DNA from: Thalassovita litoralis
GTDB taxonomy: Bacteria > Pseudomonadota > Alphaproteobacteria > Rhodobacterales > Rhodobacteraceae
DNA: 40,399 nt
NCBI RefSeq assembly: GCF_900182725.1
Contig: NZ_FXTO01000029.1
Span: forward strand, 1 to 40,399
Reading direction: 5' to 3'
The notes below the pieces were generated by a model. The model did no database searches and was not told where the DNA came from. It saw nothing but the letters and a program-made list of their open reading frames with translations. Within the stretch, counting starts at the first letter, position 1, and every line of letters begins with the position of its first letter. Of the stretch, positions 1 to 10,708 are shown in pieces. The translations under genes were made by a program, and so were the position numbers.

Positions 1-60
1 GGGAAAGAACGGTCGCAGCCGCGCCATCTGTTCGTCGGTCAGCCAAAATAGATTGCTCAT
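1..60 (-). mobile_element. IS5-type transposase, N-terminal fragment
   Basis: The minus strand starts with ATG at 60 and reads 20 codons (MSNLFWLTDEQMARL, then RPFFP) off the left edge of the window. This opening is characteristic of DDE transposases of the IS5 family (IS427-like), where a short 'W.LTDEQ...L.P..P' segment precedes the catalytic domain. Only the start is present, so activity and subgroup cannot be judged. The outer end of the element should lie to the right of 60; a candidate terminus is the GGGTCCTGAGCC stretch near 124-135, but without the other end this is a guess. Confidence 0.75.
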
Positions 61-496
61 GATACCCCCTGAAAGTTTGGGGATTTGAAGCATGCGACCA
101 ATGCGATCTCAAGCCGATTAATGGGTCCTGAGCCTAGGGTGGGCTGTGCTGTGATCGGCAACATGTGGGGGCAGATGCCGGGCCGGGGCTGGCTGGGCAA
201 CGGACAGGGCCAGTATCAGGGCCGGGACAAAGATCGGCCAAGAGGGAACCACCCGCGAAATGCAGGCAGCCCGAGACAAAGGGGCGGAGTGGCGCATGGT
301 GAATGGGCGGCGAATGCCGTTCCTGTGCTGTTTCGGTTTTCCCCACCCGAAACACTGTCATTACAGTCTATTCCACGAACCGTTTTCGCAAGGAAATGTT
401 CCCTCCATAGGGGAATAAATTTCAAATAAATCTATCCTGAGGTTAATGACTTCTGTCGCCGAAAATTGTCCTCATCCGCGCAACAAAAATCGCACA
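61..496. other. Intergenic stretch without a supported gene
   Basis: Between the IS5-type transposase start and the enolase terminator I see no convincing gene. The open frames on both strands here are short, rich in P/R/G and match no family I recognise. The first 70-80 bases probably belong to the outer end of the insertion sequence. The part around 360-460 is AT-richer than the rest. Confidence 0.5.
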
Positions 497-527
497 AAGA
501 AAAGGCCCGCCAGATTGGCGGGCCTTT
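497..527 (-). terminator. Intrinsic terminator of eno
   Basis: A perfect 11-bp stem (AAAGGCCCGCC at 501-511, GGCGGGCCTTT at 517-527) with a 5-nt loop lies 22 bases beyond the eno stop codon. Read on the minus strand it runs into a T-rich tail (TTTTCTTTG), the usual layout of a rho-independent terminator. Confidence 0.9.
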
Positions 528-549
528 ATTCGGGTCCGTCGAACCAAGA

Positions 550-2833
<2,284 letters not shown>

Positions 2834-2971
2834 GTTGAATTCCCATTCGCCTGAACGCCGCTGTAGTGCGGGCGTGGGCGAAGGTAAAGGATCGTCAGAC
2901 GCCGCAGGAATGCGTCCAGTGCATAGCCGGGTGTCACCTTCCGATTATAAAAAATAATCCTCGTCTACTGA

Positions 2972-3862
2972 TCAGATGACGTAAGTTTTACGAGTGCGAA
3001 CGCCTACGTCATGTTCGATCATGAGGTCTGCAAGACGATAGCCGTTAATTAATACAATCCTCTGCGGGACACGACTGATGTAGTCTTTAGCGTCACGTGA
3101 AAAATCGGACGTAGTGACGAAAACCCCTTTTGTCGCTCCTTCGCCGTTTAAAGATCCAACAAATCGCTGAATGTCTGGTCGACTGATTTTGTTTTCGGGA
3201 GCGTAGCGTTTGGCCTGAATGTACACGGCGTCCAAGCCAAGGGCATCTTCGTGGATGATACCATCAATTCCGGCGTCGCCAGTCATTGCTGTCATGTGGG
3301 TGTTTTCTAATCTTCCCCCACCAAACCCCATTACTGAAAGCAGGTCTAGAATGACACGTTCGAAGCGTTGGGGCGTCAGTTCCAGCAGCAATGCAAGTAG
3401 ATCGTCCCGAAGTGATGTTTGCATCAGTCGGGTGGCCGCCTCAATAGCGTCCTCTGGCGTCTGTGAGGCTTCCAGTAGATCACGATCTTGGCTCTGGCTA
3501 TTGACTTGTCCTGAGGGAGTGTTTTGTTCACGCCAGTCAGCGAATGTATCGAATTGTGCCAAAATGGTATTGTCAATTCGATCAGGGTGCTGAGCCAAGA
3601 GCGATTTACCTGCCTTGGTAATTTCGTGGCAGTTACGTCTGGGCGATGTGAGCAGACCTGCTTTGGATAGATAGGTTCTTGCCCAGTGCGCGCGGTTCCC
3701 TAGAACGGTCATTCGTCCGCTTGGCAGTAATTCTTGGGCTTCTTCATCTGTTATGGAGAATTGTTCCTGTAGAGCAGGCAGACACTCTGACACGTTTTCT
3801 GCGCCATCCGCGATCAGCTTCAATACGGGTAGCATTAATGTTTGATAGTCGGGAATAGTCAT
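2972..3862 (-). CDS. mrr: Mrr-type restriction endonuclease (solo, type IV-like)
   Basis: A 296-residue protein with the two-part architecture of Mrr: an N-terminal winged-helix Mrr_N region (about residues 5-95; L.P.G....NRA.WA..YL.KAGLL) and a C-terminal PD-(D/E)XK Mrr catalytic domain (about 155-290). The visible catalytic elements are GDAGIDGII (metal-binding Asp) and YIQAKRY (Q-x-K), followed by a conserved FVTTSDFS.DA..Y segment. Mrr enzymes cut methylated foreign DNA without a partner methyltransferase, and none is encoded here. The gene is clearly AT-richer than its neighbours and sits alone between fur and a permease, which suggests horizontal acquisition. Other nucleases share this catalytic domain, so the modified-DNA specificity is inferred. 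Confidence 0.9.
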   Translation of the reverse strand: MTIPDYQTLMLPVLKLIADGAENVSECLPALQEQFSITDEEAQELLPSGRMTVLGNRAHWARTYLSKAGLLTSPRRNCHEITKAGKSLLAQHPDRIDNTILAQFDTFADWREQNTPSGQVNSQSQDRDLLEASQTPEDAIEAATRLMQTSLRDDLLALLLELTPQRFERVILDLLSVMGFGGGRLENTHMTAMTGDAGIDGIIHEDALGLDAVYIQAKRYAPENKISRPDIQRFVGSLNGEGATKGVFVTTSDFSRDAKDYISRVPQRIVLINGYRLADLMIEHDVGVRTRKTYVI

Positions 3863-3937
3863 ACTAGCTCTGTGGTTTGAATTTTAGAGATAATACTCAA
3901 GCCAAAGCAGGATCAGCAACCAAAAGCTGTTGTTATC

Positions 3938-4366
3938 TTATTGCGGTTTCTTAACCGGAACCCCGTATAGTTCCAGCTTATGCCCCTTCAGCGTATACCC
4001 CAGCTTGGCCGCGATTTTTTCCTGAAGCGCCTCAATCTCTGGGTCGCAAAATTCGATGACGGCGCCGGTGGTCATGTCGATCAGGTGGTCATGGTGATCG
4101 CGTTCGGCATCTTCGTAGCGTGCGCGCCCGTCGCCGAATTCCAGCTTGTCCAGAATGCCCGCTTCTTCGAACAGTTTGACTGTCCGGTAAACCGTGGCCA
4201 GCGAAATCCCGGAATCACGGGCCGATGCGCGGGCATACAGTTCTTCGACATCGGGGTGGTCGTCCGAATCTTCCAGAACGGCGGCGATGGTCCGGCGTTG
4301 GCCGGTCATGCGCAGGCCAATAGCCTCGCAGCGGGCGGTGATTGTTTCGGTCATGGCGGTTTCCAT
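3938..4366 (-). CDS. fur: Fur-family metalloregulator (Mur/Fur type)
   Basis: A 142-residue cytoplasmic repressor of the ferric uptake regulator family. The winged helix includes RMTGQRRTIAAVLE and the recognition helix ISLATVYRTVKLFEEAGI (about residues 19-75). The dimerisation/metal domain carries DHHDHLIDM and VIEFCDPEIE. It lacks the CxxC structural zinc pairs of gammaproteobacterial Fur. In alphaproteobacteria this type usually acts as a manganese-responsive Mur, while iron control is passed to Irr/RirA/IscR; it lacks the heme-regulatory motif of Irr. A second in-frame ATG at 4354 with purines upstream is a possible alternative start. The gene is not in an evident operon; mrr follows 75 bp downstream on the same strand. 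Confidence 0.92.
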   Translation of the reverse strand: METAMTETITARCEAIGLRMTGQRRTIAAVLEDSDDHPDVEELYARASARDSGISLATVYRTVKLFEEAGILDKLEFGDGRARYEDAERDHHDHLIDMTTGAVIEFCDPEIEALQEKIAAKLGYTLKGHKLELYGVPVKKPQ

Positions 4367-4699
4367 CGTGTTTCAACCTTTGTAAGGCGGTCGAACCCGT
4401 ATTTCCAGCCGGGAACGACATGGGCGTGGTGGCGAAATGGCTTGACTTCGCGGGGGGACGCCCCCATGTGGCGGTGAAGCGATGCCCTCTGCCGCGTGAG
4501 CAGGGGCGCAAGTGGGGCCAGATGCCCCGCGTCACGGGGTATCGCCACAGGATTTCCCAAAATCACGCGTGGGATTGGCTGATCGGCGGCACATAGGCAC
4601 GAGGCATATGGCGCAGCGACCGGCAGCAACCACGAGGCCCGCCGCAAGGGGCGGTCGGGCAATCGGCCATGCTTTTGCGTGGTCAGAAGGAACAGACGT
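4367..4699. other. Divergent control region between fur and the helicase gene
   Basis: This 333-bp stretch separates two divergent genes and holds no supported ORF. It contains a GC-rich hairpin (GGGGG at 4453-4457 pairing with CCCCC at 4461-4465) and a Shine-Dalgarno AGAAGG at 4685-4690 for the helicase. DEAD-box helicase genes often have long, structured leaders tied to cold-shock control; whether that holds here is inference. Confidence 0.4.
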
Positions 4700-5998
4700 T
4701 TGAACCAATTTGAAATGATGGGTCTTGCACCCAAGCTGGTCGCCCGTATCGAAGCGATGGGGCTGACCGAACCGACCCCGATCCAAAGCCGCGCCATTCC
4801 GCTGGCGCTGGAAGGGCGCGACGTGATGGGGCTGGCGCAGACCGGCACCGGCAAGACCGCCGCCTTTGGCCTGCCGCTGGTGGAACTGATGGCGGGGCAG
4901 GGGAAACCGCTGCCCAAAACGGTGCGGGCGCTGGTGCTGGCTCCCACGCGGGAACTGGCGAAACAGATCGCGGACACGCTGGCGGCTTTTGTTCAGGGAA
5001 CACCGATGAAGGTGGCGCTGGTGGTCGGCGGGGCGTCGATCAATGCGCAAAGCAAGCGGCTGGAACGCGGGGCGGATATTCTGGTGGCCACGCCGGGGCG
5101 TCTGATGGACCTGATGGACCGCAAGGCGCTCAGCCTGCGCGAGGCCAAGTTTCTGGTGCTGGACGAGGCCGACCAGATGCTGGATCTGGGCTTTATCCAT
5201 GCCCTGCGCAAGATCGCGCAAATGCTGCCCGAAGAACGCCAGACCATGCTGTTTTCCGCCACGATGCCGAAACAGATGGCTGAAATCGCCGAAGCATACC
5301 TGAGCAATCCCATGCGGGTGCAGGTCAACCCTCCGGGTAAGGCGGCGGATAAGATTGACCAGTCGGTGCATTTCATCGCCAAGGCGGAAAAAACCAATCT
5401 GCTGGTGGAATTGCTGGATACCCATCGCGATGAACTGGCGGTGGTGTTCGGGCGCACCAAACACGGGATGGAACGGCTAAGCCGGATGCTGGAAAAAGCA
5501 GGCTATGCCGCTGTGGCCGTGCATGGCAACAAAAGCCAAGGGCAGCGTGAACGGGCAATTTCGGCGTTTAAATCGGGCGAGGCGAAGATCCTTGTCGCCA
5601 CCGATGTGGCGGCGCGGGGCTTGGATATTCCCGATGTGAAACACGTCTATAACTATGAACTGCCGAATGTGCCGGAAAACTATGTTCACCGTATCGGTCG
5701 TACCGCGCGGGCGGGCAAGGACGGCAAGGCCGTGGCCCTGTGTGCGCCAGATGAAATGGACCTGTTGAAGGACATCCAAAAGGCGATGAAACTGACGATC
5801 CCGGTAGCCTCGGGCCGCCCGTGGGAAGCGATGCCCGGCGAGGCCAAACCCGGTAACGGCGGCGGTGCGCGGCGTGGCGGTAAGCCCGGCATGGGGCGCG
5901 GTGGCCGTGGTGGCGCTGGCGGGGCCGAAGGCAAACCCGGCGGCCCGCGTCGGCGTCGTGGCCCGTCGCAAAAACGCAGCGCCCGCAAACAGGCGTAA
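4700..5998 (+). CDS. rhlE: DEAD-box ATP-dependent RNA helicase (RhlE-like)
   Basis: A 432-residue RNA helicase with the full motif set in order: Q motif (TEPTPIQ), I (AQTGTGKT), Ia (PTRELAKQ), Ib (TPGRLMD), II (VLDEADQMLD), III (SATMPKQM), IV (VVFGRTKHG), V (VATDVAARGLDIPD) and VI (HRIGRTARAG). The C-terminal tail from about residue 380 is basic and Gly/Arg-rich (GARRGGKPGMGRGGRGG), typical of RhlE-type enzymes that remodel rRNA and mRNA structure. I chose the TTG at 4700 because AGAAGG lies 9 bases before it and the family Q-motif spacing fits; an in-frame GTG at 4679 has no such site. It is monocistronic with its own terminator. The symbol reflects best family resemblance, not proven orthology. 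Confidence 0.93.
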   Translation: MNQFEMMGLAPKLVARIEAMGLTEPTPIQSRAIPLALEGRDVMGLAQTGTGKTAAFGLPLVELMAGQGKPLPKTVRALVLAPTRELAKQIADTLAAFVQGTPMKVALVVGGASINAQSKRLERGADILVATPGRLMDLMDRKALSLREAKFLVLDEADQMLDLGFIHALRKIAQMLPEERQTMLFSATMPKQMAEIAEAYLSNPMRVQVNPPGKAADKIDQSVHFIAKAEKTNLLVELLDTHRDELAVVFGRTKHGMERLSRMLEKAGYAAVAVHGNKSQGQRERAISAFKSGEAKILVATDVAARGLDIPDVKHVYNYELPNVPENYVHRIGRTARAGKDGKAVALCAPDEMDLLKDIQKAMKLTIPVASGRPWEAMPGEAKPGNGGGARRGGKPGMGRGGRGGAGGAEGKPGGPRRRRGPSQKRSARKQA

Positions 5999-6025
5999 CG
6001 CGGCGGTTTCGATCTTTCACTTATG

Positions 6026-6057
6026 AAACAGGGGGCGGGTGCGTCCCCTGTTTTTTT
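6026..6057 (+). terminator. Intrinsic terminator of the helicase gene
   Basis: AAACAGGGG (6026-6034) pairs with CCCCTGTTT (6045-6053) around a 10-nt loop, and the 3' arm runs into seven T residues. It lies 28 bases after the helicase stop codon. Confidence 0.9.
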
Positions 6058-6069
6058 GGCGCGGCCCTG

Positions 6070-6092
6070 CTTTCATCTTGCCAAAAATACTC
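6070..6092 (-). repeat. Intergenic GAGTATTT...AAG repeat, copy A
   Basis: On the minus strand this reads GAGTATTTTTGGCAAGATGA then AAG. It is a member of the dispersed element found at five other intergenic sites in this window. Here it lies between two convergent genes (helicase and the PhzF-family gene), 77 bases past the helicase stop. It differs from the others in the right half (AAGATGAAAG instead of CAGAAAGAAG). Confidence 0.6.
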
Positions 6093-6139
6093 AGATCGCA
6101 GGTCCAGCCACAGGCGCGCGGTCCATCAGGTGCGGCAGG

Positions 6140-6982
6140 TCAAACCCGCAAATTCCCCTCCATCGTCACAACGGTCTGCCCGGAAACGGTGACAGCGGTC
6201 CCGTTGGTTTGCAGTGTGATACGGCTGGGGCGGCCCATGTCTTCGCCTTGATGCAACACCAGCGACAGGTCGCGGTTTTCGATCCGGGCCAGCAATGCCG
6301 CCAGTGTTGCCGCCGCGCTGCCAGTGGCGGGGTCTTCGGGGATGTTATCCAGCGGGGCGAACATGCGGGCGTGGATCGTGTTTTCCTGCCGGACATAGAC
6401 CATCTGGGCAAAATCCAGCCCCGCCGGGAAAAGCGTCGCCCCGTCACGAAAGGCGCTGATATCCGTGCTGATGCGGGACAGGGCGGCGCGATCTGTGACC
6501 TCGGTCAGGGTAAAGGGCAGGCCAAGCGTGGCCAGAACCGGCGGGTGGGTGTCGGTTTTCACATCAGCCGTGGACAGGCCCAAGGCCCGCGCCACCAGCG
6601 CAATATCGGGGGTGCCGATCTGTTGCAGCGGAACGGCGGTGGTAAACCGGGCCTGTTGCGGTGTGGCATGGGCGTGCAGCGGCCCAACGCCCAATTCCAG
6701 TACCATGTCCGGGCCATGCCCCGCCTGCGCCAGCGCCACAGCGGTGCCGATGGTCGGATGCCCGGCAAAGGGCACTTCTGTCGTTGGGGTGAAAATGCGG
6801 ATTTTCGCAGTATGGGCGGGATCGTCCGGCGGATACACAAAGGTGGTTTCCGAGAAATTGAATTCACGCGCAATCCGTTGCAGCGCCGGTTCAGGCAACC
6901 GGGTGGCATCGGGAATTACAGCCAGTTGGTTGCCGCCAAATGGCTGATCGGTGAACACGTCCAGAACAAGGTATCGGGTCAT
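6140..6982 (-). CDS. PhzF-family isomerase/epimerase-like protein
   Basis: A 280-residue protein of the PhzF/diaminopimelate-epimerase fold: two similar alpha/beta halves with the active site between them. Visible signatures are [14 protein letters not shown] at the N-terminus, the catalytic Glu in NFSETTFV (about residue 46), the PFAGHPTIG motif (about 70-78) and [15 protein letters not shown] in the second half. PhzF itself isomerises a phenazine precursor, but most bacterial homologues are of unknown substrate and no phenazine genes are present here. The ATG at 6982 overlaps the stop of the upstream antiporter gene by ATGA, which indicates translational coupling. The longer in-frame extension reads through antiporter sequence and is rejected. 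Confidence 0.92.
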   Translation of the reverse strand: MTRYLVLDVFTDQPFGGNQLAVIPDATRLPEPALQRIAREFNFSETTFVYPPDDPAHTAKIRIFTPTTEVPFAGHPTIGTAVALAQAGHGPDMVLELGVGPLHAHATPQQARFTTAVPLQQIGTPDIALVARALGLSTADVKTDTHPPVLATLGLPFTLTEVTDRAALSRISTDISAFRDGATLFPAGLDFAQMVYVRQENTIHARMFAPLDNIPEDPATGSAAATLAALLARIENRDLSLVLHQGEDMGRPSRITLQTNGTAVTVSGQTVVTMEGNLRV

Positions 6983-8247
6983 CCTGTGGGCAGCTCCGGT
7001 TCGCGGCCTACCTTGGCGGCCAGTTTGGCCACGGTCAGCCCTTGTACGATGATGGAAAAGACCACGACCAGATAGGTCGCCGTCAGGATCAGCGGTTTCC
7101 AGTCGCCATCTGGCAGCGACAGGGCCAGCGCAACGGAAATGCCGCCCTTTAATCCGCCCCATGTCATGATCGGGATCACACCGGGGCCGAATTGGCGCGG
7201 GCCGCCCAAAAGCAGGATCGGAATGGCAACCGCCGCCAGCCGGGCCACCAGTGCCAGTGCAATCGCCAGCACCCCGGCTGTCAGATACGATGTGTCAAAG
7301 GCCACGGCGAACACCTCGAACCCGATCAGCAAGAACAGCACGGCGTTCAGGATTTCGTCGATCAGTTTCCAGAACGCATCGACATAGCGGCGGGTTTCTT
7401 CGGACATGCCGTGTTTTGCGCCGATGTCGCCAATCAGCAGACCCGCACAGACGGCCATGATCGGGGCTGACACATGCAGCGCCACCGCCAGTTCATAGCC
7501 ACCAAAGGCCAGCCCCAGTGTCAGCAACACCTCTAGCGAATAATCGTCGATCAGGCGCATGACGCGAAAGACCAGCCAGCCCAGCACGATGCCCAGCACC
7601 GCGCCGCCCACTGCTTCTTGTACAAACAGGGTGGTGGCAAATTCGATCTGGCTTTGGTGGCCCGCGCCATGCCCCCCGCCAATCGCGGGAAAGGCCATCG
7701 CCACAAGGACCAGATACACCACATAGCCCACCCCGTCGTTAAACAGGGATTCCCCGGCGATTTTGGTTTCCAGCGATTTGCGCAGGCTGGCTTCGCGCAG
7801 GACCCCCATAACGGCAACCGGATCGGTGGGGGAAATCAGCGCGCCGAATACCAGTGCCACAATCAGCGGCATTCCGGTCAGCCAGCTAAAGCCAACCCCG
7901 ACAATGGCGGTGGACAGGCCCACACCCAGCGTTGCCATCAGCACCACGATTTTCCATTGCGCCCGCAGATCGGCCAGCTTCACATGCAGCGCCCCGGCGA
8001 ACAGCAACAGGCCCAGCATCCCTTCTAGCAAGGCATCGGAAAAGTCGATGCCAAGGACCACGCGGCGGGCAGTGTCGGCCATGCCAAGCTGCGGCGCGAA
8101 CAGGTCCAGCACCAGCACGGAAACCGATGCCAGCAGCGATACCACAAGAATGCCAATGGCCGAGGGCAGCTTCAGAAACAGATAGTTGACCGCGCCAAAA
8201 GCACCGGCCAGCACGATCAACAACGAGGTGATTTGCAAAAAGGTCAT
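6979..8247 (-). CDS. CPA1-family cation/proton antiporter (NhaP-like)
   Basis: A 422-residue membrane protein with about 12 hydrophobic segments. The CPA1 signatures are visible: the unwound helix motif ALISPTDPVAVMGVL (about residues 137-151) and the ND motif ESLFNDGVGYVVYL (about 166-179), whose Asp carries the transported ion. A conserved MTWGGLKGGISVALALSLP segment lies near residue 365. The family exchanges Na+ or K+ for protons across the inner membrane; the ion cannot be told from sequence. It lacks the long cytoplasmic C-terminal domain seen in some relatives. It is followed by a PhzF-family gene with a 4-nt overlap and preceded 63 bp upstream by the EEP-family gene on the same strand. 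Confidence 0.93.
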   Translation of the reverse strand: MTFLQITSLLIVLAGAFGAVNYLFLKLPSAIGILVVSLLASVSVLVLDLFAPQLGMADTARRVVLGIDFSDALLEGMLGLLLFAGALHVKLADLRAQWKIVVLMATLGVGLSTAIVGVGFSWLTGMPLIVALVFGALISPTDPVAVMGVLREASLRKSLETKIAGESLFNDGVGYVVYLVLVAMAFPAIGGGHGAGHQSQIEFATTLFVQEAVGGAVLGIVLGWLVFRVMRLIDDYSLEVLLTLGLAFGGYELAVALHVSAPIMAVCAGLLIGDIGAKHGMSEETRRYVDAFWKLIDEILNAVLFLLIGFEVFAVAFDTSYLTAGVLAIALALVARLAAVAIPILLLGGPRQFGPGVIPIMTWGGLKGGISVALALSLPDGDWKPLILTATYLVVVFSIIVQGLTVAKLAAKVGREPELPTG

Positions 8248-8310
8248 TGGGAAAATTCCGCTATGGGTTTGTCGTGGGCTAGCACGGATCGCGGGTTCGG
8301 TGAAGCGTGT

Positions 8311-9021
8311 TCATTCCGTGGTCGGGCGTTGTGCCAGATCGGCCCAAACGGGCAGGTGATCGCTGGTGACGCGGGCGGGTTGCGCCAGATGGGTGCCAGT
8401 CTGGGTGGCTATCAGGTCCGGGGACAGGGCAAAGCGGTCCAACCGTGCCACCGGGCGCGGGGCCGGATAGCTGGGCCGGGTCAGCACAAATTCCAGCCCC
8501 GTGGCCGCGTGATCCATTGCCGCGACAGACCCCCATTCGTTCATATCCCCGGCCAGCACCGTGGGGCGGGGCGGTAAATCGGCCAGATAGCGGGAAATTG
8601 CCGCCATTTGCATGACGCGATAGCGCCGGATCAGGCCCAGATGGGTGCCGATCACGCGAAGCGGCCCGATCGGGGTGTCCAGCTCGGCCCGGATGGCCCC
8701 GCGCGGTTCCAGCCCCGGCAGGTCCAGATGCGCCGTGTCCTGCACCGTGATGTCCGGGCGCACCAGCATGGCGTTGCCGTGCCAACCCAACGATCCACCC
8801 GGCTGCCCAAAGGGCAGGATGCGCCATCCGTCATCCTCGATCATCGCATGGGGCAGGGCAGTGGGCCGGGGCGGCAGGCGTTTGTCGGCCTCTTGCAAGA
8901 CAACGACTTGCGCCGACAGCGCCCCGATCACGGTCAGCGACCGATCCGGGCGGCGGCGCAAATCCATGCCGACGCATTTCTGAAGGTTGTAGCTTGCAAT
9001 GCGTAGGGTCGGTGCGATCAT
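8311..9021 (-). CDS. Endonuclease/exonuclease/phosphatase-family protein
   Basis: A 236-residue single-domain protein of the EEP (DNase I/exonuclease III-like) fold. The metal and catalytic motifs are present in order: SYNLQKCVG near the start, QEADKR (metal-binding Glu, about residue 43), the GTHLGLIRRYR strand (about 126), GDMNEWG (about 158) and the C-terminal TSDHLPVWADL with the catalytic Asp-His. The family includes nucleases and phospholipid or inositol phosphatases, so the substrate is open. No signal peptide is seen. The start at 9021 is only 38 bp from the divergent membrane-protein gene, so the two share a very short control region. Confidence 0.88.
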   Translation of the reverse strand: MIAPTLRIASYNLQKCVGMDLRRRPDRSLTVIGALSAQVVVLQEADKRLPPRPTALPHAMIEDDGWRILPFGQPGGSLGWHGNAMLVRPDITVQDTAHLDLPGLEPRGAIRAELDTPIGPLRVIGTHLGLIRRYRVMQMAAISRYLADLPPRPTVLAGDMNEWGSVAAMDHAATGLEFVLTRPSYPAPRPVARLDRFALSPDLIATQTGTHLAQPARVTSDHLPVWADLAQRPTTE

Positions 9022-9059
9022 GGGCGCATATCAGCATGGGCAGCAAAGGAAGTCACGGG

Positions 9060-9695
9060 ATGTTCAAAGGTCAGGCATGGCTGACGCGCGTTGTCTGGGT
9101 GCTGTTGCTGATTTTGTCGGCAGGGGCAATGGCAACAGAGCTTTGGTCGCTGGCCTTTGTGTGTCTGGCGACTTTGGTGTTGTCTTATGCGCCGCTTTGG
9201 CTGGCGCGTTGGGCGCGGGTCGAGGTGCCGCCCGGTTTCGTCGCGGCCATTGTCCTTTTCGTGGCCGGGACGCTGTTTCTGGGCGAGGCGTTTGATTTCT
9301 ATAACCGATTTTGGTGGTGGGATATCGCCATGCACGGCGGCAGCGCCGTTGGGTTCGGGCTGATTGGTTTTGTTCTGGTTTTCATGATGTTTCAGGGCGA
9401 CCGATTTGCCGCGCCGCCGATTGCCGTGGCGTTCTTTGGGTTCTGTTTCGCATTGGCCGTCGGTGTCGTGTGGGAAATTTTTGAATTCGGCATGGATCAG
9501 GTTTTTGGGCTGAATATGCAGAAATCGGGGTTGATGGACACGATGGGCGACCTGATCATAGATACGTTTGGCGCATTGATCGGATCGACCGCAGGGTTTT
9601 TGTATCTGAAAGGGCAGGCGCTAGGTGGGTTGATGGGCGTGATTGACGAATTCGTCCGCCGCAATCCACACCTGTTCAAGCGGTTTCGGAAATAA
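9060..9695 (+). CDS. DUF2238 (YjdF-like) integral membrane protein
   Basis: A 211-residue membrane protein with about six hydrophobic segments. It matches the DUF2238/YjdF family by FDFYNRFWWWDIAMHGGSA in the middle, and by VGVVWEIFEFGMDQVFG followed by LMDTMGDLIIDTFGALIG, which hold conserved acidic and His residues inside membrane segments. No biochemical function is established for the family. I placed the start at 9060 because AAAGGA lies 9 bases upstream; the in-frame ATGs at 8994 and 9036 would extend into the promoter of the divergent gene. It is followed 42 bp later by an EamA permease on the same strand. Confidence 0.85.
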   Translation: MFKGQAWLTRVVWVLLLILSAGAMATELWSLAFVCLATLVLSYAPLWLARWARVEVPPGFVAAIVLFVAGTLFLGEAFDFYNRFWWWDIAMHGGSAVGFGLIGFVLVFMMFQGDRFAAPPIAVAFFGFCFALAVGVVWEIFEFGMDQVFGLNMQKSGLMDTMGDLIIDTFGALIGSTAGFLYLKGQALGGLMGVIDEFVRRNPHLFKRFRK

Positions 9696-9737
9696 ATTCC
9701 ATTGACGCCACCGCCAATTGCCCCTTGAGTGGCGCGC

Positions 9738-10625
9738 ATGGAGCGCAAGGACAAAATGGACGCCTTCGGGGCGATTTCTTTGATCGTGTTCGGGGTCGTG
9801 TTGGCGCTGAATCAGGTCGTCGTGAAATTGGGCAATGGCGGGTTTCAGCCGGTCTTTATGGCCGGGGTCCGATCCGTTGGCGCGTTGGTCGTGCTGCTGA
9901 TCTGGATGCGCGTGCGCGGTATCCGGCTGGAGTTTCGCAAAGGCACGATCTGGCCCGGTATCCTGCTGGGAACGTTGTTCGCACAGGAATTCGTGGCGCT
10001 GTTCTGGGCGCTGGACCGCACAACGGTGTCCCATGCCTCGTTGCTGTTTTACACGATGCCGGTGATCCTTTCGATTGCGGCGCATTTCCTGCTGCCGGGG
10101 GAACGGCTGACGCCGCGCCGGATCGTTGGATTGGGCTTTGCTATGGTGGGGGTTGCGTTGGTGCTGTCGGGGCAAGCGGGCGGACAGGCCAGCCTGCTGG
10201 GGGATCTTGTGGCCCTGACCGGAGCGTTCGGCTGGGCCGCGATTGCCCTGACGCTGCGATTGACAAAACTGCGCGAAATCCGCCCGGAAATGCAGCTTTT
10301 CTGGCAATTGTCGGTGTCGGCGGTGATCCTGCTGGCGGTGGCCCCGCTGTTTGGCCCCTTCCTGCGTGATCCGGGGCCGTGGCATTATGCCGGTCTGGGG
10401 TTCCAGATCATCGCGGTTGCCAGTTTCGGGTTCCTGTTCTGGGCCTTTCTGATCACCATTTACCCGGCTTCGGGTGTGGCCAGCTTTGCCTTTTTGACGC
10501 CGGTGCTAAGCGTCTGTCTGGGTTGGTTGCTGCTGAATGAAACTCTGGGGTGGAATGTGATTGCGGCTATGGTGATGGTGGCCGTGGGGATTGTGTTGAT
10601 CAACCTGCCCAAACGCAAACGATAG
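9738..10625 (+). CDS. DMT-superfamily permease (EamA type)
   Basis: A membrane protein of about 295 residues with ten predicted spans in two EamA repeats (roughly 10-140 and 150-285), as in RhaT/RarD-like metabolite exporters. Conserved-looking features are NQVVVKLGNGGFQPVFMAGVR in the first helices and YPASGVASFAFLTPVLSVCLGW near the second repeat's end. The substrate is unknown. The ATG at 9738 is used; a second ATG at 9756 has AAGGA only 4 bases upstream, and a GTG lies at 9729, so the exact start is uncertain by a few codons. It is only distantly similar to the other EamA permease at 1946-2833. It is convergent with selO. Confidence 0.9.
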   Translation: MERKDKMDAFGAISLIVFGVVLALNQVVVKLGNGGFQPVFMAGVRSVGALVVLLIWMRVRGIRLEFRKGTIWPGILLGTLFAQEFVALFWALDRTTVSHASLLFYTMPVILSIAAHFLLPGERLTPRRIVGLGFAMVGVALVLSGQAGGQASLLGDLVALTGAFGWAAIALTLRLTKLREIRPEMQLFWQLSVSAVILLAVAPLFGPFLRDPGPWHYAGLGFQIIAVASFGFLFWAFLITIYPASGVASFAFLTPVLSVCLGWLLLNETLGWNVIAAMVMVAVGIVLINLPKRKR

Positions 10626-10649
10626 CGCCCCGGTGCGCTGTCGGGATTT

Positions 10650-10671
10650 GGATATTTTGACCAGGAAAGAA
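10650..10671 (+). repeat. Intergenic GATATTT...AGGAAAGAA repeat, copy B
   Basis: A divergent member of the dispersed element (GGATATTTTGACCAGGAAAG then AA). It lies between the convergent permease and selO genes, 25 bases past the permease stop. Confidence 0.55.
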
Positions 10672-10708
10672 CCGTAGGACAGTGTCCCCCATCGCTGTGG
10701 CGTGGGGG

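Noticed and set aside
85-429. 114-codon plus-strand ORF and two overlapping minus-strand ORFs beside the IS5-type fragment
   Set aside because: Composition is P/R/G/Q-rich without any recognisable domain, there is no good ribosome site, and the frames overlap one another on both strands in high-GC DNA.
501-527. GC-rich inverted repeat as a possible attachment or IS end
   Set aside because: Its distance to the eno stop and T-rich tail make it an ordinary terminator.
4532-5464. 310-codon minus-strand ORF opposite the helicase gene
   Set aside because: His/Gln/Arg-rich shadow frame of a gene with all DEAD-box motifs.
6023-7075. 350-codon plus-strand ORF opposite the PhzF-family gene
   Set aside because: It begins in the helicase terminator and has shadow-frame composition; the opposite strand carries all PhzF motifs.
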